NCBI RefSeq assembly: GCF_018613065.1
Contig: NZ_JAGGQW010000048.1
Location: 1-60,037, forward strand
Reading direction: 5' to 3'
DNA length: 60,037 nucleotides
Source: Bacillus sp. ISL-7
GTDB lineage: Bacteria > Bacillota > Bacilli > Bacillales_B > DSM-18226
The stretch's first letter is position 1; each line of letters begins with the position of its first letter. Shown in pieces: positions 42,409 through 52,916 of the stretch. The notes beneath the pieces are model-generated. The model saw nothing but the letters and a program-made list of their open reading frames with translations, made no database searches and had not been told where the DNA came from. The position numbers were made by a program, and so were the translations under genes.

Positions 42409-44226
42409 GTGCAACTTCAAGTATTGAACAGTCCTTTTAATCAGGAGCAGGCAGAGCTCCTCAACCGCATTCTGCCTACCTTGACAGAATCACAAAAAGT
42501 CTGGCTGAGCGGGTTTTTGGCAGCAGCCCAATTTGCTTCGGTTCCAGGTTCAGGAAGTATTCAGGTGGCAGAACTTTCAGCAGGGAACACCCCAACGATT
42601 TCCAAAGATGTGACCATCCTTTTTGGATCACAAACGGGTAATGCTCAGGGCCTTGCTAAGAAGGCAGGCAAAAAGCTTGAGGGAGAGGGCTTTCAAGTAA
42701 CTATTCAGTCGATGAGCGATTTTAAACCTAATAATTTAAAAAAGGTCCAAAACCTGCTGATTGTTACAAGTACCCATGGTGAAGGCACTCCGCCTGATAA
42801 CGCGCTGTCATTTCATGAGTTTCTAAACGGAAAGCGGGCTCCAAAGCTTGATAATCTTCGCTTCTCCGTTTTGGCTCTAGGAGACAGCTCATATGAGTTT
42901 TTCTGTCAAACGGGTAAAGACTTCGATGCCCGGTTGGGAGAATTAGGCGGAACAAGGCTATATCCACGCTTTGACTGTGACCTTGATTATGATGAGCCAG
43001 CAGCTGAATGGCTGGCAGGTGTCCTTATCAGCCTAAATGAAGCCGTGGGCGTCATTCCAATTCCTGAACAAGAATTAGCATCACAACTAGTTGAATCAAC
43101 GTATTCAAGGACCAATCCGTTTAAAGCAGAAGTACTTGAAAATATAAATCTAAACGGCCGTGGATCTAATAAAGAAACTCGTCACCTTGAGTTGTCACTC
43201 GAAGGTTCTGGACTTACATTTGAACCAGGGGATAGTCTTGGTATTTATCCGGAAAATGATCCCGCGCTAGTTCATTTACTTATAGAAGAAATGAACTGGG
43301 ATCCGGAACAAGTGGTGACTGTTAATAAAAAGGGAGATGTGCTTTCACTTAAAGACGCACTTCTCTCAAACTTTGAAATAACGACCTTAACCAAACCGCT
43401 TCTTGAGAAGGCAGCATCACTTTCTGCCAATGAGAAAATACAGGAACTTATATCAGCGGGGAATGAAGATCAATTAAAAACGTACATTGATGGACGTGAT
43501 TTGCTTGATTTGGTTCGGGACTTTACACCATGGATTGGCTCAGCTCAAGAGTTTGTCTCAATCCTTCGAAAGATGCCGTCCCGTCTTTATTCAATCGCGA
43601 GCAGTTTATCTGCAAATCCTGATGAAGTCCATTTGACGATAGGTGCGGTCCGCTATGAGGCACATGGACGTGAGAGAAAGGGTGTTTGTTCCATTCTAGC
43701 TGCGGAACGTCTGCAGCCAGGCGAAACAGTGCCAGTGTATATTCAACATAACGAAAACTTTAAGTTGCCAAAGAACGCAGATGCCCCAATTATCATGGTA
43801 GGTCCGGGGACAGGTGCAGCACCGTTTCGTTCCTTTATGCAAGAACGTGAAGAAACCGGAGCAACAGGTAAATCTTGGATGTTCTTTGGAGACCAGCATT
43901 TCGTGACGGATTTTCTTTATCAAACAGAATGGCAAAAGTGGCTGGAAAACGGCGTACTTACAAAAATGGATGTTGCATTTTCACGAGACACAGATCAAAA
44001 AGTATATGTTCAACAACGTATGTTAGAACATAGTCAAGAGTTATTTGAGTGGCTTCAAGAAGGTGCTCACCTCTATATTTGCGGTGACGAAAAACACATG
44101 GCACATGATGTTCATAACACTTTACTTGAGATTATTGAAATAGAAGGCGGCTTGAGTCGTGAAAAGGCCGAAGATTATTTAGCCGAGATGCAGCAGCAAA
44201 AACGTTATCAGCGTGATGTATACTGA
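42409..44226 (+). CDS. cysJ: Sulfite reductase flavoprotein subunit
   Basis: A 605-residue NADPH-sulfite reductase alpha subunit, matching Bacillus CysJ length. An N-terminal helical segment is followed by a flavodoxin domain (TILFGSQTGNAQGLAKK; TSTHGEGTPPDNALSF), an FAD-binding domain (RLYSIASSL) and an NADPH domain (MVGPGTGAAPFRSFMQER; YICGDEKHMAHDV). GTG 42409 (QLQVLNSPFNQEQ) is the family start and has GAGGTGG upstream. It passes electrons to CysI, encoded next. Confidence 0.95.
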   Translation: MQLQVLNSPFNQEQAELLNRILPTLTESQKVWLSGFLAAAQFASVPGSGSIQVAELSAGNTPTISKDVTILFGSQTGNAQGLAKKAGKKLEGEGFQVTIQSMSDFKPNNLKKVQNLLIVTSTHGEGTPPDNALSFHEFLNGKRAPKLDNLRFSVLALGDSSYEFFCQTGKDFDARLGELGGTRLYPRFDCDLDYDEPAAEWLAGVLISLNEAVGVIPIPEQELASQLVESTYSRTNPFKAEVLENINLNGRGSNKETRHLELSLEGSGLTFEPGDSLGIYPENDPALVHLLIEEMNWDPEQVVTVNKKGDVLSLKDALLSNFEITTLTKPLLEKAASLSANEKIQELISAGNEDQLKTYIDGRDLLDLVRDFTPWIGSAQEFVSILRKMPSRLYSIASSLSANPDEVHLTIGAVRYEAHGRERKGVCSILAAERLQPGETVPVYIQHNENFKLPKNADAPIIMVGPGTGAAPFRSFMQEREETGATGKSWMFFGDQHFVTDFLYQTEWQKWLENGVLTKMDVAFSRDTDQKVYVQQRMLEHSQELFEWLQEGAHLYICGDEKHMAHDVHNTLLEIIEIEGGLSREKAEDYLAEMQQQKRYQRDVY

Positions 44227-44253
44227 TTTGGGATGGAAAGGAGTTTTAACAAC

Positions 44254-45972
44254 ATGGTAAATCAAAAATTAAAGGCGCCAGATGGCCCGCCAAGTGATGT
44301 AGAAGGTATTAAAGAAAGAAGTAATTATTTGCGCGGAACTCTAAAAGAAGTAATGCTCGATCGGATTAGCGCCGGTATACCGGATGATGATAACCGTCTG
44401 ATGAAACATCACGGTAGTTATTTGCAAGATGACCGGGATCTCCGCAATGAACGTCAAAAACAGAAGTTAGAACCTGCCTACCAATTCATGTTGCGTGTCC
44501 GTTTGCCTGGTGGGGTTGCCTCACCGGATCAATGGCTTGTTATGGATGAGCTTGCAGATAAATATGGGAATGGCACATTAAAACTGACTACTCGTGAAAC
44601 ATTCCAAATGCATGGGATTTTAAAATGGAATATGAAGAGTACCATTCAGGGGATTCATAACGCGCTGATGGATACGATTGCAGCTTGCGGAGACGTGAAC
44701 AGAAATGTCATGTGTACTTCTAATCCATACCAATCGGAGCTTCATGCAGAAGTATATGAATGGTCAAAAAAATTGAGCAATGATTTATTACCGCGAACAA
44801 GAGCGTACCACGAAATATGGCTGGATGAAGAAAAAGTAGCCGGAACACCGGAGATCGACGAAGTTGAATCAATGTACGGACCGCTTTACTTGCCACGGAA
44901 GTTCAAAATTGGAATTGCTGTTCCGCCTGGCAATGATATTGATGTCTTTTCACAGGATCTTGGATTTATTGCGATTGTTGAAGATGATAAGCTTATCGGT
45001 TTCAACGTAGCGATTGGCGGCGGAATGGGGATGTCGCACGGCGACAAAGCAACCTATCCACAGCTTGCAAAAGTCATTGGCTTCTGTAAACCTGATCAAT
45101 TGTATGATATAGCTGAAAAAACGATTACGATTCAACGGGACTACGGTAACCGTTCTGTCCGCAAAAATGCTCGTTTCAAGTACACTGTAGACAGACTTGG
45201 CCTTGAAACCGTTAAGGCTGAATTGGAACATCGACTTGGTTGGACATTAGATGAAGCAAAGCCTTACCATTTTGACCATAATGGTGACCGCTATGGCTGG
45301 GTAAAGGGCGTAAAAGGGAAATGGCATTTAACACTGTTTATTGAAGGCGGCCGTGTCGCAGACTTTGATGATTACAAGTTGAAGACAGGCTTGCGTGAAA
45401 TCGCTAAAATTCATACCGGTGATTTCCACTTAACAGGAAATCAAAACGTAATTATAGCCAATGTATCAACCCAGGAAAAGAAAAAAATTGATGATTTGAT
45501 TAAACAATATGGTTTAACAGATGGCAAGCATGCTTCAGCGCTGCGCCGCAGTTCAATGGTATGCGTTGCACTTCCAACCTGCGGTTTGGCGATGGCGGAA
45601 GCAGAGCGGTATTTACCATCTTTAATCAGTAAAATCGAAACCATTGTCGAAGAAAACGGTCTGAGCGACAAAGAGATTACCATCCGTATGACCGGTTGTC
45701 CGAATGGCTGTGCTCGTCATGCCCTTGGGGAAATTGGCTTTATCGGGAAAGCACCAGGCAAATACAATATGTATCTTGGTGCCGCCCATGATGGCAGCCG
45801 TCTAAGCAAAATGTATCGTGAAAACATTGGAGAAGAAGATATTTTAAACGAACTGCAAGTGTTGCTCCCTCGCTATGCAAAAGAACGGGAAGAAGGCGAG
45901 CACTTCGGTGATTATGTCATTCGAGCCGGTGTGATCGAAGCTACAACTGACGGTACCAATTTTCACAATTAA
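44254..45972 (+). CDS. cysI: Sulfite reductase hemoprotein subunit
   Basis: A 572-residue sirohaem/4Fe-4S subunit that reduces sulfite to sulfide. Cluster cysteines are in [10 protein letters not shown] and [30 protein letters not shown] and [10 protein letters not shown] are substrate- and sirohaem-site blocks. ATG 44254 follows AAAGGAG, 27 bases after cysJ. A strong terminator ends the two-gene operon. Confidence 0.95.
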   Translation: MVNQKLKAPDGPPSDVEGIKERSNYLRGTLKEVMLDRISAGIPDDDNRLMKHHGSYLQDDRDLRNERQKQKLEPAYQFMLRVRLPGGVASPDQWLVMDELADKYGNGTLKLTTRETFQMHGILKWNMKSTIQGIHNALMDTIAACGDVNRNVMCTSNPYQSELHAEVYEWSKKLSNDLLPRTRAYHEIWLDEEKVAGTPEIDEVESMYGPLYLPRKFKIGIAVPPGNDIDVFSQDLGFIAIVEDDKLIGFNVAIGGGMGMSHGDKATYPQLAKVIGFCKPDQLYDIAEKTITIQRDYGNRSVRKNARFKYTVDRLGLETVKAELEHRLGWTLDEAKPYHFDHNGDRYGWVKGVKGKWHLTLFIEGGRVADFDDYKLKTGLREIAKIHTGDFHLTGNQNVIIANVSTQEKKKIDDLIKQYGLTDGKHASALRRSSMVCVALPTCGLAMAEAERYLPSLISKIETIVEENGLSDKEITIRMTGCPNGCARHALGEIGFIGKAPGKYNMYLGAAHDGSRLSKMYRENIGEEDILNELQVLLPRYAKEREEGEHFGDYVIRAGVIEATTDGTNFHN

Positions 45973-45982
45973 TCAATTAACT

Positions 45983-46017
45983 AAAAGAGACAGGGAATTA
46001 AAATCCCTGTCTCTTTT
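45983..46017 (+). terminator. Terminator of cysJI
   Basis: AAAAGAGACAGGGA pairs with TCCCTGTCTCTTTT. Confidence 0.85.
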
Positions 46018-46049
46018 GCCTTTTAACTCATATGGAATTTTTAATCTGC

Positions 46050-46090
46050 ATATAAAAAAGGCAAACATGCCTAAAACACGTTTGCCTTTC
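46050..46090 (-). terminator. Terminator, minus strand
   Basis: On the minus strand AAAGGCAAAC pairs with GTTTGCCTTT, followed by TTTAT, just past the YugI-like gene stop. Confidence 0.75.
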
Positions 46091-46121
46091 GCTATATAGT
46101 GATGTATTAAAAACGATACAG

Positions 46122-46577
46122 TTATCCGCGTCTTCCGCCTCTGCCGCCACGTTTTGTTTCAGTACTGCGTTTTAAAGTGGATAAGTTCTCTTCACTAGCC
46201 TTTAAAAATTTAGCCATTTTGTCTTCAAAATTTTCTTTAGGTTTAAAATTGCTGCCGCCTTTTGCACGGAAATCTTTCGGACGGCTATCTACTCTTCCCT
46301 GACGTGGTGGACGTTGGGAATAAGACGAGGTTTGTCCTTCGGGCTTATCTATAGCTTTTTTGATGGACAAGGCAGTCTTTCCGTCCTTCTCACTAATTAC
46401 TTTTACTTCAATTAGGTCGCCAACTTTAAGATGGTCATTTACGTCTTTAACATAGCTGTCCGCTACCTCACTGATATGGACTAACCCTGTTGTGCCACCA
46501 GGCAATTCTACGAATGCCCCAAAACTAGTGATGCCTGTTACTTTACCTTGTACCTTAGTACCTACCTCGATTGACAT
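46122..46577 (-). CDS. yugI: S1-domain general stress protein, YugI/GSP13-like
   Basis: A 151-residue RNA-binding protein. A single S1 domain occupies about residues 1-75 (GTKVQGKVTGITSFGAFVELPGGTTGLVHIS; KVGDLIEVKVISEKDGKTALSI). A basic Arg/Gly-rich tail ends KRGGRGGRRG. It associates with ribosomes in Bacillus. GAGGAGG precedes ATG. The tail is longer than the 130-residue B. subtilis form. Confidence 0.88.
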   Translation of the reverse strand: MSIEVGTKVQGKVTGITSFGAFVELPGGTTGLVHISEVADSYVKDVNDHLKVGDLIEVKVISEKDGKTALSIKKAIDKPEGQTSSYSQRPPRQGRVDSRPKDFRAKGGSNFKPKENFEDKMAKFLKASEENLSTLKRSTETKRGGRGGRRG

Positions 46578-46848
46578 AAAAAAATGTTCCTCCTCAATAA
46601 TGTTACAACCACCTCATTATAACAAATAGATGGGTATAATATCAATTCTTTCATCAAGTGCCAGACATCTTTTTTTATATAACCCTCAATTTCTAAAGTT
46701 TATTGATGTGTTATATGGAAAAGATTATAATTATTTCCATTTTTAGTTAAATAATATTATTCGACAATAAAGGAGTGAAGTGACTTTGTCAGGACCAAAT
46801 CGGTGTGAAGTCTGTTTTTCCATTTCTTTTCGCAACTAGTTTTGGGTT

Positions 46849-47898
46849 TTAACCCTTTTGGCAATACTTCATTTTATAAAGGACGTATCCAGTGAAAAGT
46901 TCAAATAAATCCGTAAATTTTTTTGGGTTTTTGTTCGTTAGGATTTCGATTTTTTGTAATCGATAGGCTAAGCTGTTCCGATGAATATGCAGTTCCTTTG
47001 AAATGGCATTCATATCACCACTATTTTCAATAAAACTAATTAAGGTCTCAATCAGCTCCATACCCTTAGGACTTGTTTCAAGGTCTCGATAAAATCCACT
47101 AATTTCTTCAAACTCGATATTTTTATTTGTTAAGTAGTCGATAAATTTTAAATTGTTGTAATAACAGTGCCATTCGGTTAGCCTGAGTTTTTCAGCAATA
47201 TCAAGGGCTCGTTTTGCTTCGTTGACCGACTTGCCTATGTGAATGTGACTTGTACTGATTCCGATTTTTGTTTCACTTTTCGAGACAATAGCTTCAAATC
47301 TTTTTAAAATATCACTGTCTTCAGGAACAATATACAGTATCGTAGTTTGGCTCAGACGAAAGGTGTATTCTTGATCAAGTAAAAACGGTTCTTTAAGGTT
47401 ATTGCCTTTAACGATTACCGCTTTTCTTATAAGCTCCAGATTTATCCCAACCGCTTCACCGCTATGAATAAATGCTTCATCATATTCTTCGTTACGAAAA
47501 ATCCAGTGATACAAAAATTCTTCCTTCATTTGTTCCTTAATTCTACGTTCTTTATATAAAAACTCTTGGTTGATTAATAGTTCAGCTGTTACTCGAACTA
47601 ATTCAGCAAAAGGCTCAACAATATTTGGATCGCCGCTAATACCAATCACACCGATAATTTTATTTCTAAAATGGATGGGGATGTTCACTCCTGGCTTTGC
47701 TCCAGCATCTGAATTGTAAATGGAAACAATGGTGCCTTTCTCAATGGCTGCTATCGCTCCTTGATGATAGGTGCCGATTCGGTCCTGATCGCCGCTGCCA
47801 ATAATTAATCCAATTTCATCCATAATATTTACATTATAGGGGAGGACCTTCATTACTTTGTTAGCAATCTCTTGAGCTAATACCTTATTAATTTTCAT
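46849..47898 (-). CDS. CdaR-family sugar-diacid regulator
   Basis: A 349-residue regulator. An N-terminal diacid-recognition domain (NKVMKVLPYNVNIMDEIGLIIGSGDQDRIGTYHQGA; PIHFRNKIIGVIGISGDP) is joined to a degenerate GGDEF-like middle and a C-terminal PucR-type helix-turn-helix (NAISKELHIHRNSLAYRLQKIE). ATG 47898 follows GGGGGT; the longer frame upstream is AT-rich noise. It is divergent from the glucarate operon and is probably its activator in response to glucarate/galactarate/glycerate. Confidence 0.87.
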   Translation of the reverse strand: MKINKVLAQEIANKVMKVLPYNVNIMDEIGLIIGSGDQDRIGTYHQGAIAAIEKGTIVSIYNSDAGAKPGVNIPIHFRNKIIGVIGISGDPNIVEPFAELVRVTAELLINQEFLYKERRIKEQMKEEFLYHWIFRNEEYDEAFIHSGEAVGINLELIRKAVIVKGNNLKEPFLLDQEYTFRLSQTTILYIVPEDSDILKRFEAIVSKSETKIGISTSHIHIGKSVNEAKRALDIAEKLRLTEWHCYYNNLKFIDYLTNKNIEFEEISGFYRDLETSPKGMELIETLISFIENSGDMNAISKELHIHRNSLAYRLQKIEILTNKNPKKFTDLFELFTGYVLYKMKYCQKG

Positions 47899-48000
47899 AG
47901 TTTTACCCCCGTAATTATAAAGCCTTGTAAAACAATAAAATAAGACTTGTCTATTTGCACAAATAAATAGTAGATTTATTATTAATTTGAATGATGATTT

Positions 48001-48041
48001 ATTTGTAAGACAATTATACAATATAAATGTAAACGGTTACT
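48001..48041 (+). promoter_or_regulatory. GntR-like site and cre box of the glucarate operon
   Basis: ATTTGTAAGACAATT (48001-48015) contains the near-palindrome TTGT-AAG-ACAA. The 14 bases TTTATTTGTAAGAC recur, inverted, just upstream of the GntR gene at 54166. TGTAAACGGTTACT (48028-48041) fits the CcpA cre consensus TGWAANCGNTNWCA at all positions but the last. Confidence 0.65.
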
Positions 48042-48110
48042 AGAAATAAACAAGAAGAAACGTTTAGATGGAGTTCCAATGCCAAATCGGAAGAACTAGG
48101 AGGAACAAAA

Positions 48111-49007
48111 ATGTTTAAACCAAAAGGAGTCATTCCTGCGTTAGTAACACCGTTGGACAAAAGTGGGAAATTAATGGAGGATGCACTCAGAAAATTAATT
48201 GACTACACCATTTCAGGTGGTGTCCATGGGCTGTTTATTTTAGGAAGCAGCGGTGAAATTTATGGATTAACGAATGAGCAAAAACGCCGTGTTGTTGAAG
48301 TGACAGTTGAGCACACAGCAGGTAGAGTCCCTATTTATTGTGGTGCAAGTGAAATTACCACTCGAGACTGTATCCAAACAGCACAGATGGTTCAGGAAAT
48401 CGGGGGCGTGTCAGCATTATCTGTCCTTACTCCTTATTTCTTGACGCCGAACCAGGGTGAATTAATGGACCATTTTAAAGCGATTGCAAAATCGACAGAT
48501 CTACCAATTATCCTGTATGGAAATGAAGCACGAACCCAAGTGAAAATCGATGTCAAGACTTGCGAGGAATTAAGTAAGGTGGACAACATTATCGGAATTA
48601 AAGATAGCAGCGGGGACATGACCAAAATGGCTGAGTATCTTCGAGTTACTGATCGTGAGACCTTTTCTGTTCTAGCAGGTCGTGACACCCTCATTTACTC
48701 AGGGCTCTGTCACGGGGGAACTGGTGCCATTGCAAGTACAGGGAACATCGCTCCAAAATTAGTTTCAGAGATTTACAATACTTTTGTGTCAGGTGATCAT
48801 CAAAAATCACTAGAATTGCAATTAAAGCTCTCACCATTACGACTCTGTGTCGATAAAGCGACCTTCCCAGTTGTCTTAAAAGAAGGATTGAAAATGGTCG
48901 GCATTGATGTAGGTTATGCATTAGCACCAGCAGGAGAGATGAGTCCTGAAGGTAAGCGATTATTAGTAAATGTACTGAAAGATCTAGAATTATATCAAAC
49001 ACATTAA
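48111..49007 (+). CDS. DapA-family class I aldolase or dehydratase
   Basis: A 298-residue TIM-barrel lyase of the DHDPS/N-acetylneuraminate lyase superfamily. PALVTPLDKSG, LGSSGEIYGLT and the Schiff-base Lys in GIKDSSGDM (around residue 164) are visible. In the glucarate pathway it could be a 5-keto-4-deoxyglucarate aldolase (to pyruvate and tartronate semialdehyde) or the dehydratase/decarboxylase (to 2-oxoglutarate semialdehyde). The adjoining reductase and glycerate kinase favour the aldolase. AGGAGG precedes ATG. Confidence 0.82.
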   Translation: MFKPKGVIPALVTPLDKSGKLMEDALRKLIDYTISGGVHGLFILGSSGEIYGLTNEQKRRVVEVTVEHTAGRVPIYCGASEITTRDCIQTAQMVQEIGGVSALSVLTPYFLTPNQGELMDHFKAIAKSTDLPIILYGNEARTQVKIDVKTCEELSKVDNIIGIKDSSGDMTKMAEYLRVTDRETFSVLAGRDTLIYSGLCHGGTGAIASTGNIAPKLVSEIYNTFVSGDHQKSLELQLKLSPLRLCVDKATFPVVLKEGLKMVGIDVGYALAPAGEMSPEGKRLLVNVLKDLELYQTH

Positions 49008-49032
49008 TTCCTAGCGGAAGGAAGTAACCACT

Positions 49033-50358
49033 ATGCCATTAGTATATGTTGCATTAGCAGTTGCCCTCATACTTATTTTGATGATTCCACTTAAAATGAA
49101 TGGATTTATTGCCTTAATCATTGCTGCTTTATTTGTAGGTTTTCTCCAAGGTATGCCAATAGAAAAGTTGATGGAATCCATTTATGGAGGAATTGGTGGA
49201 CAACTCGATGACCTGCTGTTAATTCTAGGTTTTGGAGCCATGTTAGGAACAGTAATGGCAGATGCCGGAGCTGCTCAACGTATTGCCAACACTTTAATTG
49301 ACAAGATGGGTGTTAAACGAGTACAAATCGCCATGTTGATTGCTGCTTATATCCTTGGAATTACAATGTTCTTTGAAGTCGCATTTGTATTATTGATTCC
49401 TCTAGTTTTCACCGTTGCTCGTCAAACAAAATTAAATTTACTTTGGGTAGCAATTCCAACAGCAGTTGGATTATCCACAACACATAGTTTTTTACCGCCG
49501 CATCCAGGACCAGCTGCAGTAGTAGGGGTTTTCGGATCAAGCATGGGCTTAACATTATTATACGGACTCATCATTGCCATTCCTGTTGGTGCTTTTATCG
49601 CATTAACTTGGCCAAGATTGCCATTCATTAATAAGATGAATCCAAGCATTCCAGAAGGACTTGGAAGTTCGAAAATTTTTAAAGATGAAGAAATGCCAAG
49701 CTTCATGGCAAGTATTACTTCTGCCCTTATCCCTGTTGTCTTAATGGGAATATCTGCAGTATGTGAAGTAGCACTTCCAGAAGGAAATAGCTTTAGGCAT
49801 ATCATGGAATTCTTTGGTTCTGCTACAATCGCCTTGATGATTTCACTTTTACTTTCATTCTATCTTCTTGGCACTAGAGTAGGCCGTTCATTAAAAGATG
49901 TCATGCAATCATGTGCAAATAGTGTAAAACCGATGGCAATGATCATTCTTGTAATCGGTGCAGGCGGTGCGTTTAAACAAGTACTTGTTGATAGCGGCAT
50001 TGCTGATTATATCAAAGATTTAACAGGCGGATGGGATATTTCACCTATCATCCTTGCTTGGTTAATTGCAGCATTGTTACGTATTGCCCTTGGTTCAGCA
50101 ACTGTAGCTGTAATGACTGCAGCTGGTGTGGTTCTGCCAATCGCACAATCTTCTGGTGTTAGTATGGAATTAATGACTCTTGCCGTTACATGTGGTAGTG
50201 TCGCATTTTCACACGTTACTGACCCTGGGTTCTGGATGTATAAAGAATATCTCAACTTATCAGTAGGTGAAGCGATTAAAACAAGAACCACTTATACAAC
50301 AGCACTCGCAATCCTTGGTTTAGCAGGGGTATTAATCCTAAATATGTTTGTAGGCTAA
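49033..50358 (+). CDS. GntP-family carboxylate permease
   Basis: A 441-residue transporter with about 12 membrane segments. It has the GntP family layout, with MKMNGFIALIIAALFVGFLQG early, FLPPHPGPAAVVGVFGSSMG in the middle and VTDPGFWMYKEYLNLSVGEA near the end. It probably imports glucarate, galactarate or glycerate by proton symport. It starts 26 bases after the DapA-family gene. Confidence 0.88.
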   Translation: MPLVYVALAVALILILMIPLKMNGFIALIIAALFVGFLQGMPIEKLMESIYGGIGGQLDDLLLILGFGAMLGTVMADAGAAQRIANTLIDKMGVKRVQIAMLIAAYILGITMFFEVAFVLLIPLVFTVARQTKLNLLWVAIPTAVGLSTTHSFLPPHPGPAAVVGVFGSSMGLTLLYGLIIAIPVGAFIALTWPRLPFINKMNPSIPEGLGSSKIFKDEEMPSFMASITSALIPVVLMGISAVCEVALPEGNSFRHIMEFFGSATIALMISLLLSFYLLGTRVGRSLKDVMQSCANSVKPMAMIILVIGAGGAFKQVLVDSGIADYIKDLTGGWDISPIILAWLIAALLRIALGSATVAVMTAAGVVLPIAQSSGVSMELMTLAVTCGSVAFSHVTDPGFWMYKEYLNLSVGEAIKTRTTYTTALAILGLAGVLILNMFVG

Positions 50359-50435
50359 AAAAAAATAAAGACTAAGCTGGGAGTAAAAAAGACATTTTTA
50401 CTTCTTCTTAGATCATACTTCAGGAGGAATAAAAA

Positions 50436-51320
50436 ATGAAAATTGGATTTATTGGACTCGGAATTATGGGTAAACCGATGAGTAAAAATTTAATCAAAGC
50501 AGGATATCAATTAATTGTAAGTGATTTTAATAAAGAGGCTGTTCATGAATTAGAACTATTAGGGGCTGAACTCGGTTCTACTCCTAAAGAAATCGCAGAA
50601 AAATCTGATATCGTCATTACCATGCTGCCAAACTCTCCGAATGTAAAAGCAGTTGCCTTGGGAGAAAACGGATTAATAGAAGGTGCGCACGAAGGATTAG
50701 TATATATTGACATGAGTTCTATTTCACCAGGTGTTTCCCGTGAAGTGTATCAGAGATTAGCTGAAAAGGGCGTTGATATGCTAGATGCACCAGTTAGCGG
50801 AGGAGAACCAAAAGCTATTGATGGTACAATGTCTGTCATGGTTGGCGGGAAAGTAGAAGTGTTTGAAAAATGTAAAGAAGTTTTAGATGCAATGGCTGGT
50901 TCCGTTGTGCTAGTGGGCGAGATTGGTGCTGGAAATATCACAAAGCTTGCCAACCAAGTTATTGTTGCTCTAAACATCGCAGCCGTTTCCGAAGCGCTTG
51001 TTTTATCTCAAAAAGCAGGTGTGGAACCAGCTGCAGTATTTGAAGCAATCCGCGGCGGATTAGCTGGAAGTACTGTTCTTGAAGCAAAGGGTCCAATGAT
51101 GCTAGATCGTAATTTTGATCCTGGTTTTAGAATTAACCTTCATATTAAAGACCTTACAAATGCGCTTGAAACTTCACATGAGTTTGGGGTACCACTTCCA
51201 TTAACATCATCTGTCCTAGAAATGATGTATGCACTTAAAGTCGATGGACATGAGTTCGAGGATCACAGCAGTCTTGTGAAGTTCTATGAAAAGTTAGCTA
51301 ACGTAGAAGTAAGTCGCTAG
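50436..51320 (+). CDS. garR: Tartronate semialdehyde reductase
   Basis: A 294-residue 2-hydroxy-3-oxopropionate reductase of the beta-hydroxyacid dehydrogenase family. It has GFIGLGIMGKPMSKNL (cofactor), DAPVSGGEPKAIDG (substrate) and the catalytic Lys in GNITKLANQ. It reduces tartronate semialdehyde to D-glycerate. AGGAGG precedes ATG. Confidence 0.9.
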   Translation: MKIGFIGLGIMGKPMSKNLIKAGYQLIVSDFNKEAVHELELLGAELGSTPKEIAEKSDIVITMLPNSPNVKAVALGENGLIEGAHEGLVYIDMSSISPGVSREVYQRLAEKGVDMLDAPVSGGEPKAIDGTMSVMVGGKVEVFEKCKEVLDAMAGSVVLVGEIGAGNITKLANQVIVALNIAAVSEALVLSQKAGVEPAAVFEAIRGGLAGSTVLEAKGPMMLDRNFDPGFRINLHIKDLTNALETSHEFGVPLPLTSSVLEMMYALKVDGHEFEDHSSLVKFYEKLANVEVSR

Positions 51321-51332
51321 TTCTTATTTAGT

Positions 51333-51369
51333 GTAAGGGAAGTGTTTCAATATATACCACTTTCCTTAC
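51333..51369 (+). other. Intercistronic stem-loop
   Basis: GTAAGGGAAGTG (51333-51344) pairs with CACTTTCCTTAC (51358-51369) with no T-tract, between garR and gudD. It is probably an mRNA-stability element. Confidence 0.6.
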
Positions 51370-51408
51370 CAATAAAATCTACTAAAAAATTAGATTGGAG
51401 ACTTCCAT

Positions 51409-52761
51409 ATGAATAAAGTTCAGACCCAAGTTAATGTTACTCCAGTTGTCACAGAAATGTCCGTTTACTCTGTTGCAGGCCGAGATAGTATGCTTTTAAA
51501 CTTAAGTGGTGCTCATGGTGCCTATTTTACACGTAATATTGTCATTCTAAAGGACAGCAATGGAAATGTTGGTGTTGGAGAAGTACCTGGCGGTGAGGGG
51601 ATACGCAAAACTTTAGAAGATGCCAAACCACTTGTACTAGGATCATCGATTGGAAACTATAATAATATCTTAAATAATGTAAGAAAAACGTTTGCAGGTC
51701 GTGATGCTAGCGGACGTGGATTACAAACCTTTGATTTAAGAATCACGATTCATGCAGTAACTGCTATCGAAGCAGCTTTACTAGATCTTTTAGGAAAGCA
51801 TTTAAATGTACCAGTTGCAGCTCTTTTAGGAGAAGGTCAGCAGCGTGATAAAGTAAAAACACTTGGTTATCTGTTCTACATTGGAGACCCTAATAAGACT
51901 GATTTACCTTATTATAGTAATCAAGATTCTGATGTAGATTGGTATCGAATTCGTCATGAAGAAGCGTTAACACCGGAAGCAATTGTTCGTCTTGCAGAAG
52001 CATCTCAAGCGCATTATGGCTTCAAAGACTTTAAGCTAAAAGGCGGCGTATTAGAGGGCAAGGAAGAAATGAAAGCCATCAAAGCATTAAAAGAACGTTT
52101 TCCTGATGCAAGAATCACTCTTGATCCAAATGGAGCATGGTCATTAAAAGAAGCAGTTGAGCTATGTAAAGATATGCATGGAATTCTTGCTTATGCTGAA
52201 GATCCTTGCGGTGCTGAAAATGGTTATTCTGGACGTGAAATTATGGCTGAGTTTAGAAGACAAACGGGTCTTCCAACAGCAACGAATATGATTTCAACCG
52301 ATTGGCGTCAAATGGGCCATACCATTTCCTTACAATCAGTAGATATTCCACTTGCCGATCCACATTTCTGGACAATGCAGGGTTCAGTACGTGTAGCGCA
52401 AATGTGTAATGAATGGGGACTTACATGGGGCTCCCACTCAAACAATCATTTCGATATCTCACTGGCTATGTTTACACATGTTGCCGCTGCAGCTCCTGGC
52501 GAGATTACTGCAATAGATACTCACTGGATTTGGCAGGAAGGGACAGAACGGTTAACTAAGGAGCCATTCCAAATTGTTGACGGTGACATTACAGTTCCTA
52601 ACAAACCAGGTCTAGGCGTTGAAGTGGATATGGATCAAATCATGAAAGCTCATGAAATGTATAACAACATGGGACTAGGCTCTCGAGATGATGCAGTCGG
52701 AATGCAATTCTTAATTTCAGACTGGAAATTCGATAATAAACGTCCTTGTTTAGTCCGATAA
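51409..52761 (+). CDS. gudD: Glucarate dehydratase
   Basis: A 450-residue enolase-superfamily enzyme that dehydrates D-glucarate to 5-keto-4-deoxyglucarate. Catalytic Lys pair in FKLKGG, metal ligands in LDPNGAW and AEDPCG, and the catalytic His region [17 protein letters not shown] are seen. Length matches GudD. TTGGAGA precedes ATG. Confidence 0.93.
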   Translation: MNKVQTQVNVTPVVTEMSVYSVAGRDSMLLNLSGAHGAYFTRNIVILKDSNGNVGVGEVPGGEGIRKTLEDAKPLVLGSSIGNYNNILNNVRKTFAGRDASGRGLQTFDLRITIHAVTAIEAALLDLLGKHLNVPVAALLGEGQQRDKVKTLGYLFYIGDPNKTDLPYYSNQDSDVDWYRIRHEEALTPEAIVRLAEASQAHYGFKDFKLKGGVLEGKEEMKAIKALKERFPDARITLDPNGAWSLKEAVELCKDMHGILAYAEDPCGAENGYSGREIMAEFRRQTGLPTATNMISTDWRQMGHTISLQSVDIPLADPHFWTMQGSVRVAQMCNEWGLTWGSHSNNHFDISLAMFTHVAAAAPGEITAIDTHWIWQEGTERLTKEPFQIVDGDITVPNKPGLGVEVDMDQIMKAHEMYNNMGLGSRDDAVGMQFLISDWKFDNKRPCLVR

Positions 52762-52766
52762 AAAAA

Positions 52767-52799
52767 TTAGGGTGGCTGAAAGGTCACCCTAAACTTTTT
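52767..52799 (+). terminator. Hairpin between gudD and glycerate kinase
   Basis: TTAGGGTG pairs with CACCCTAA, followed by ACTTTTTA. It is a moderate terminator, so the kinase may be expressed less or from its own promoter. Confidence 0.65.
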
Positions 52800-52916
52800 A
52801 CTCTTACTACAAGGTTGGGACATAACTAAAAAACCATTAAACTCATACTTTGTCATAGAACGGTTGAGTAATTATTTATTAATTTTTTCTACTTAAAGTG
52901 TAAAGGACAGATTACT

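Noticed and set aside
46786..46839. 17-codon TTG-started frame with a CxxC pair
   Set aside because: AGGAG is nearby, but the frame is very short, overlaps the end of the CdaR-like gene region and has no other support.
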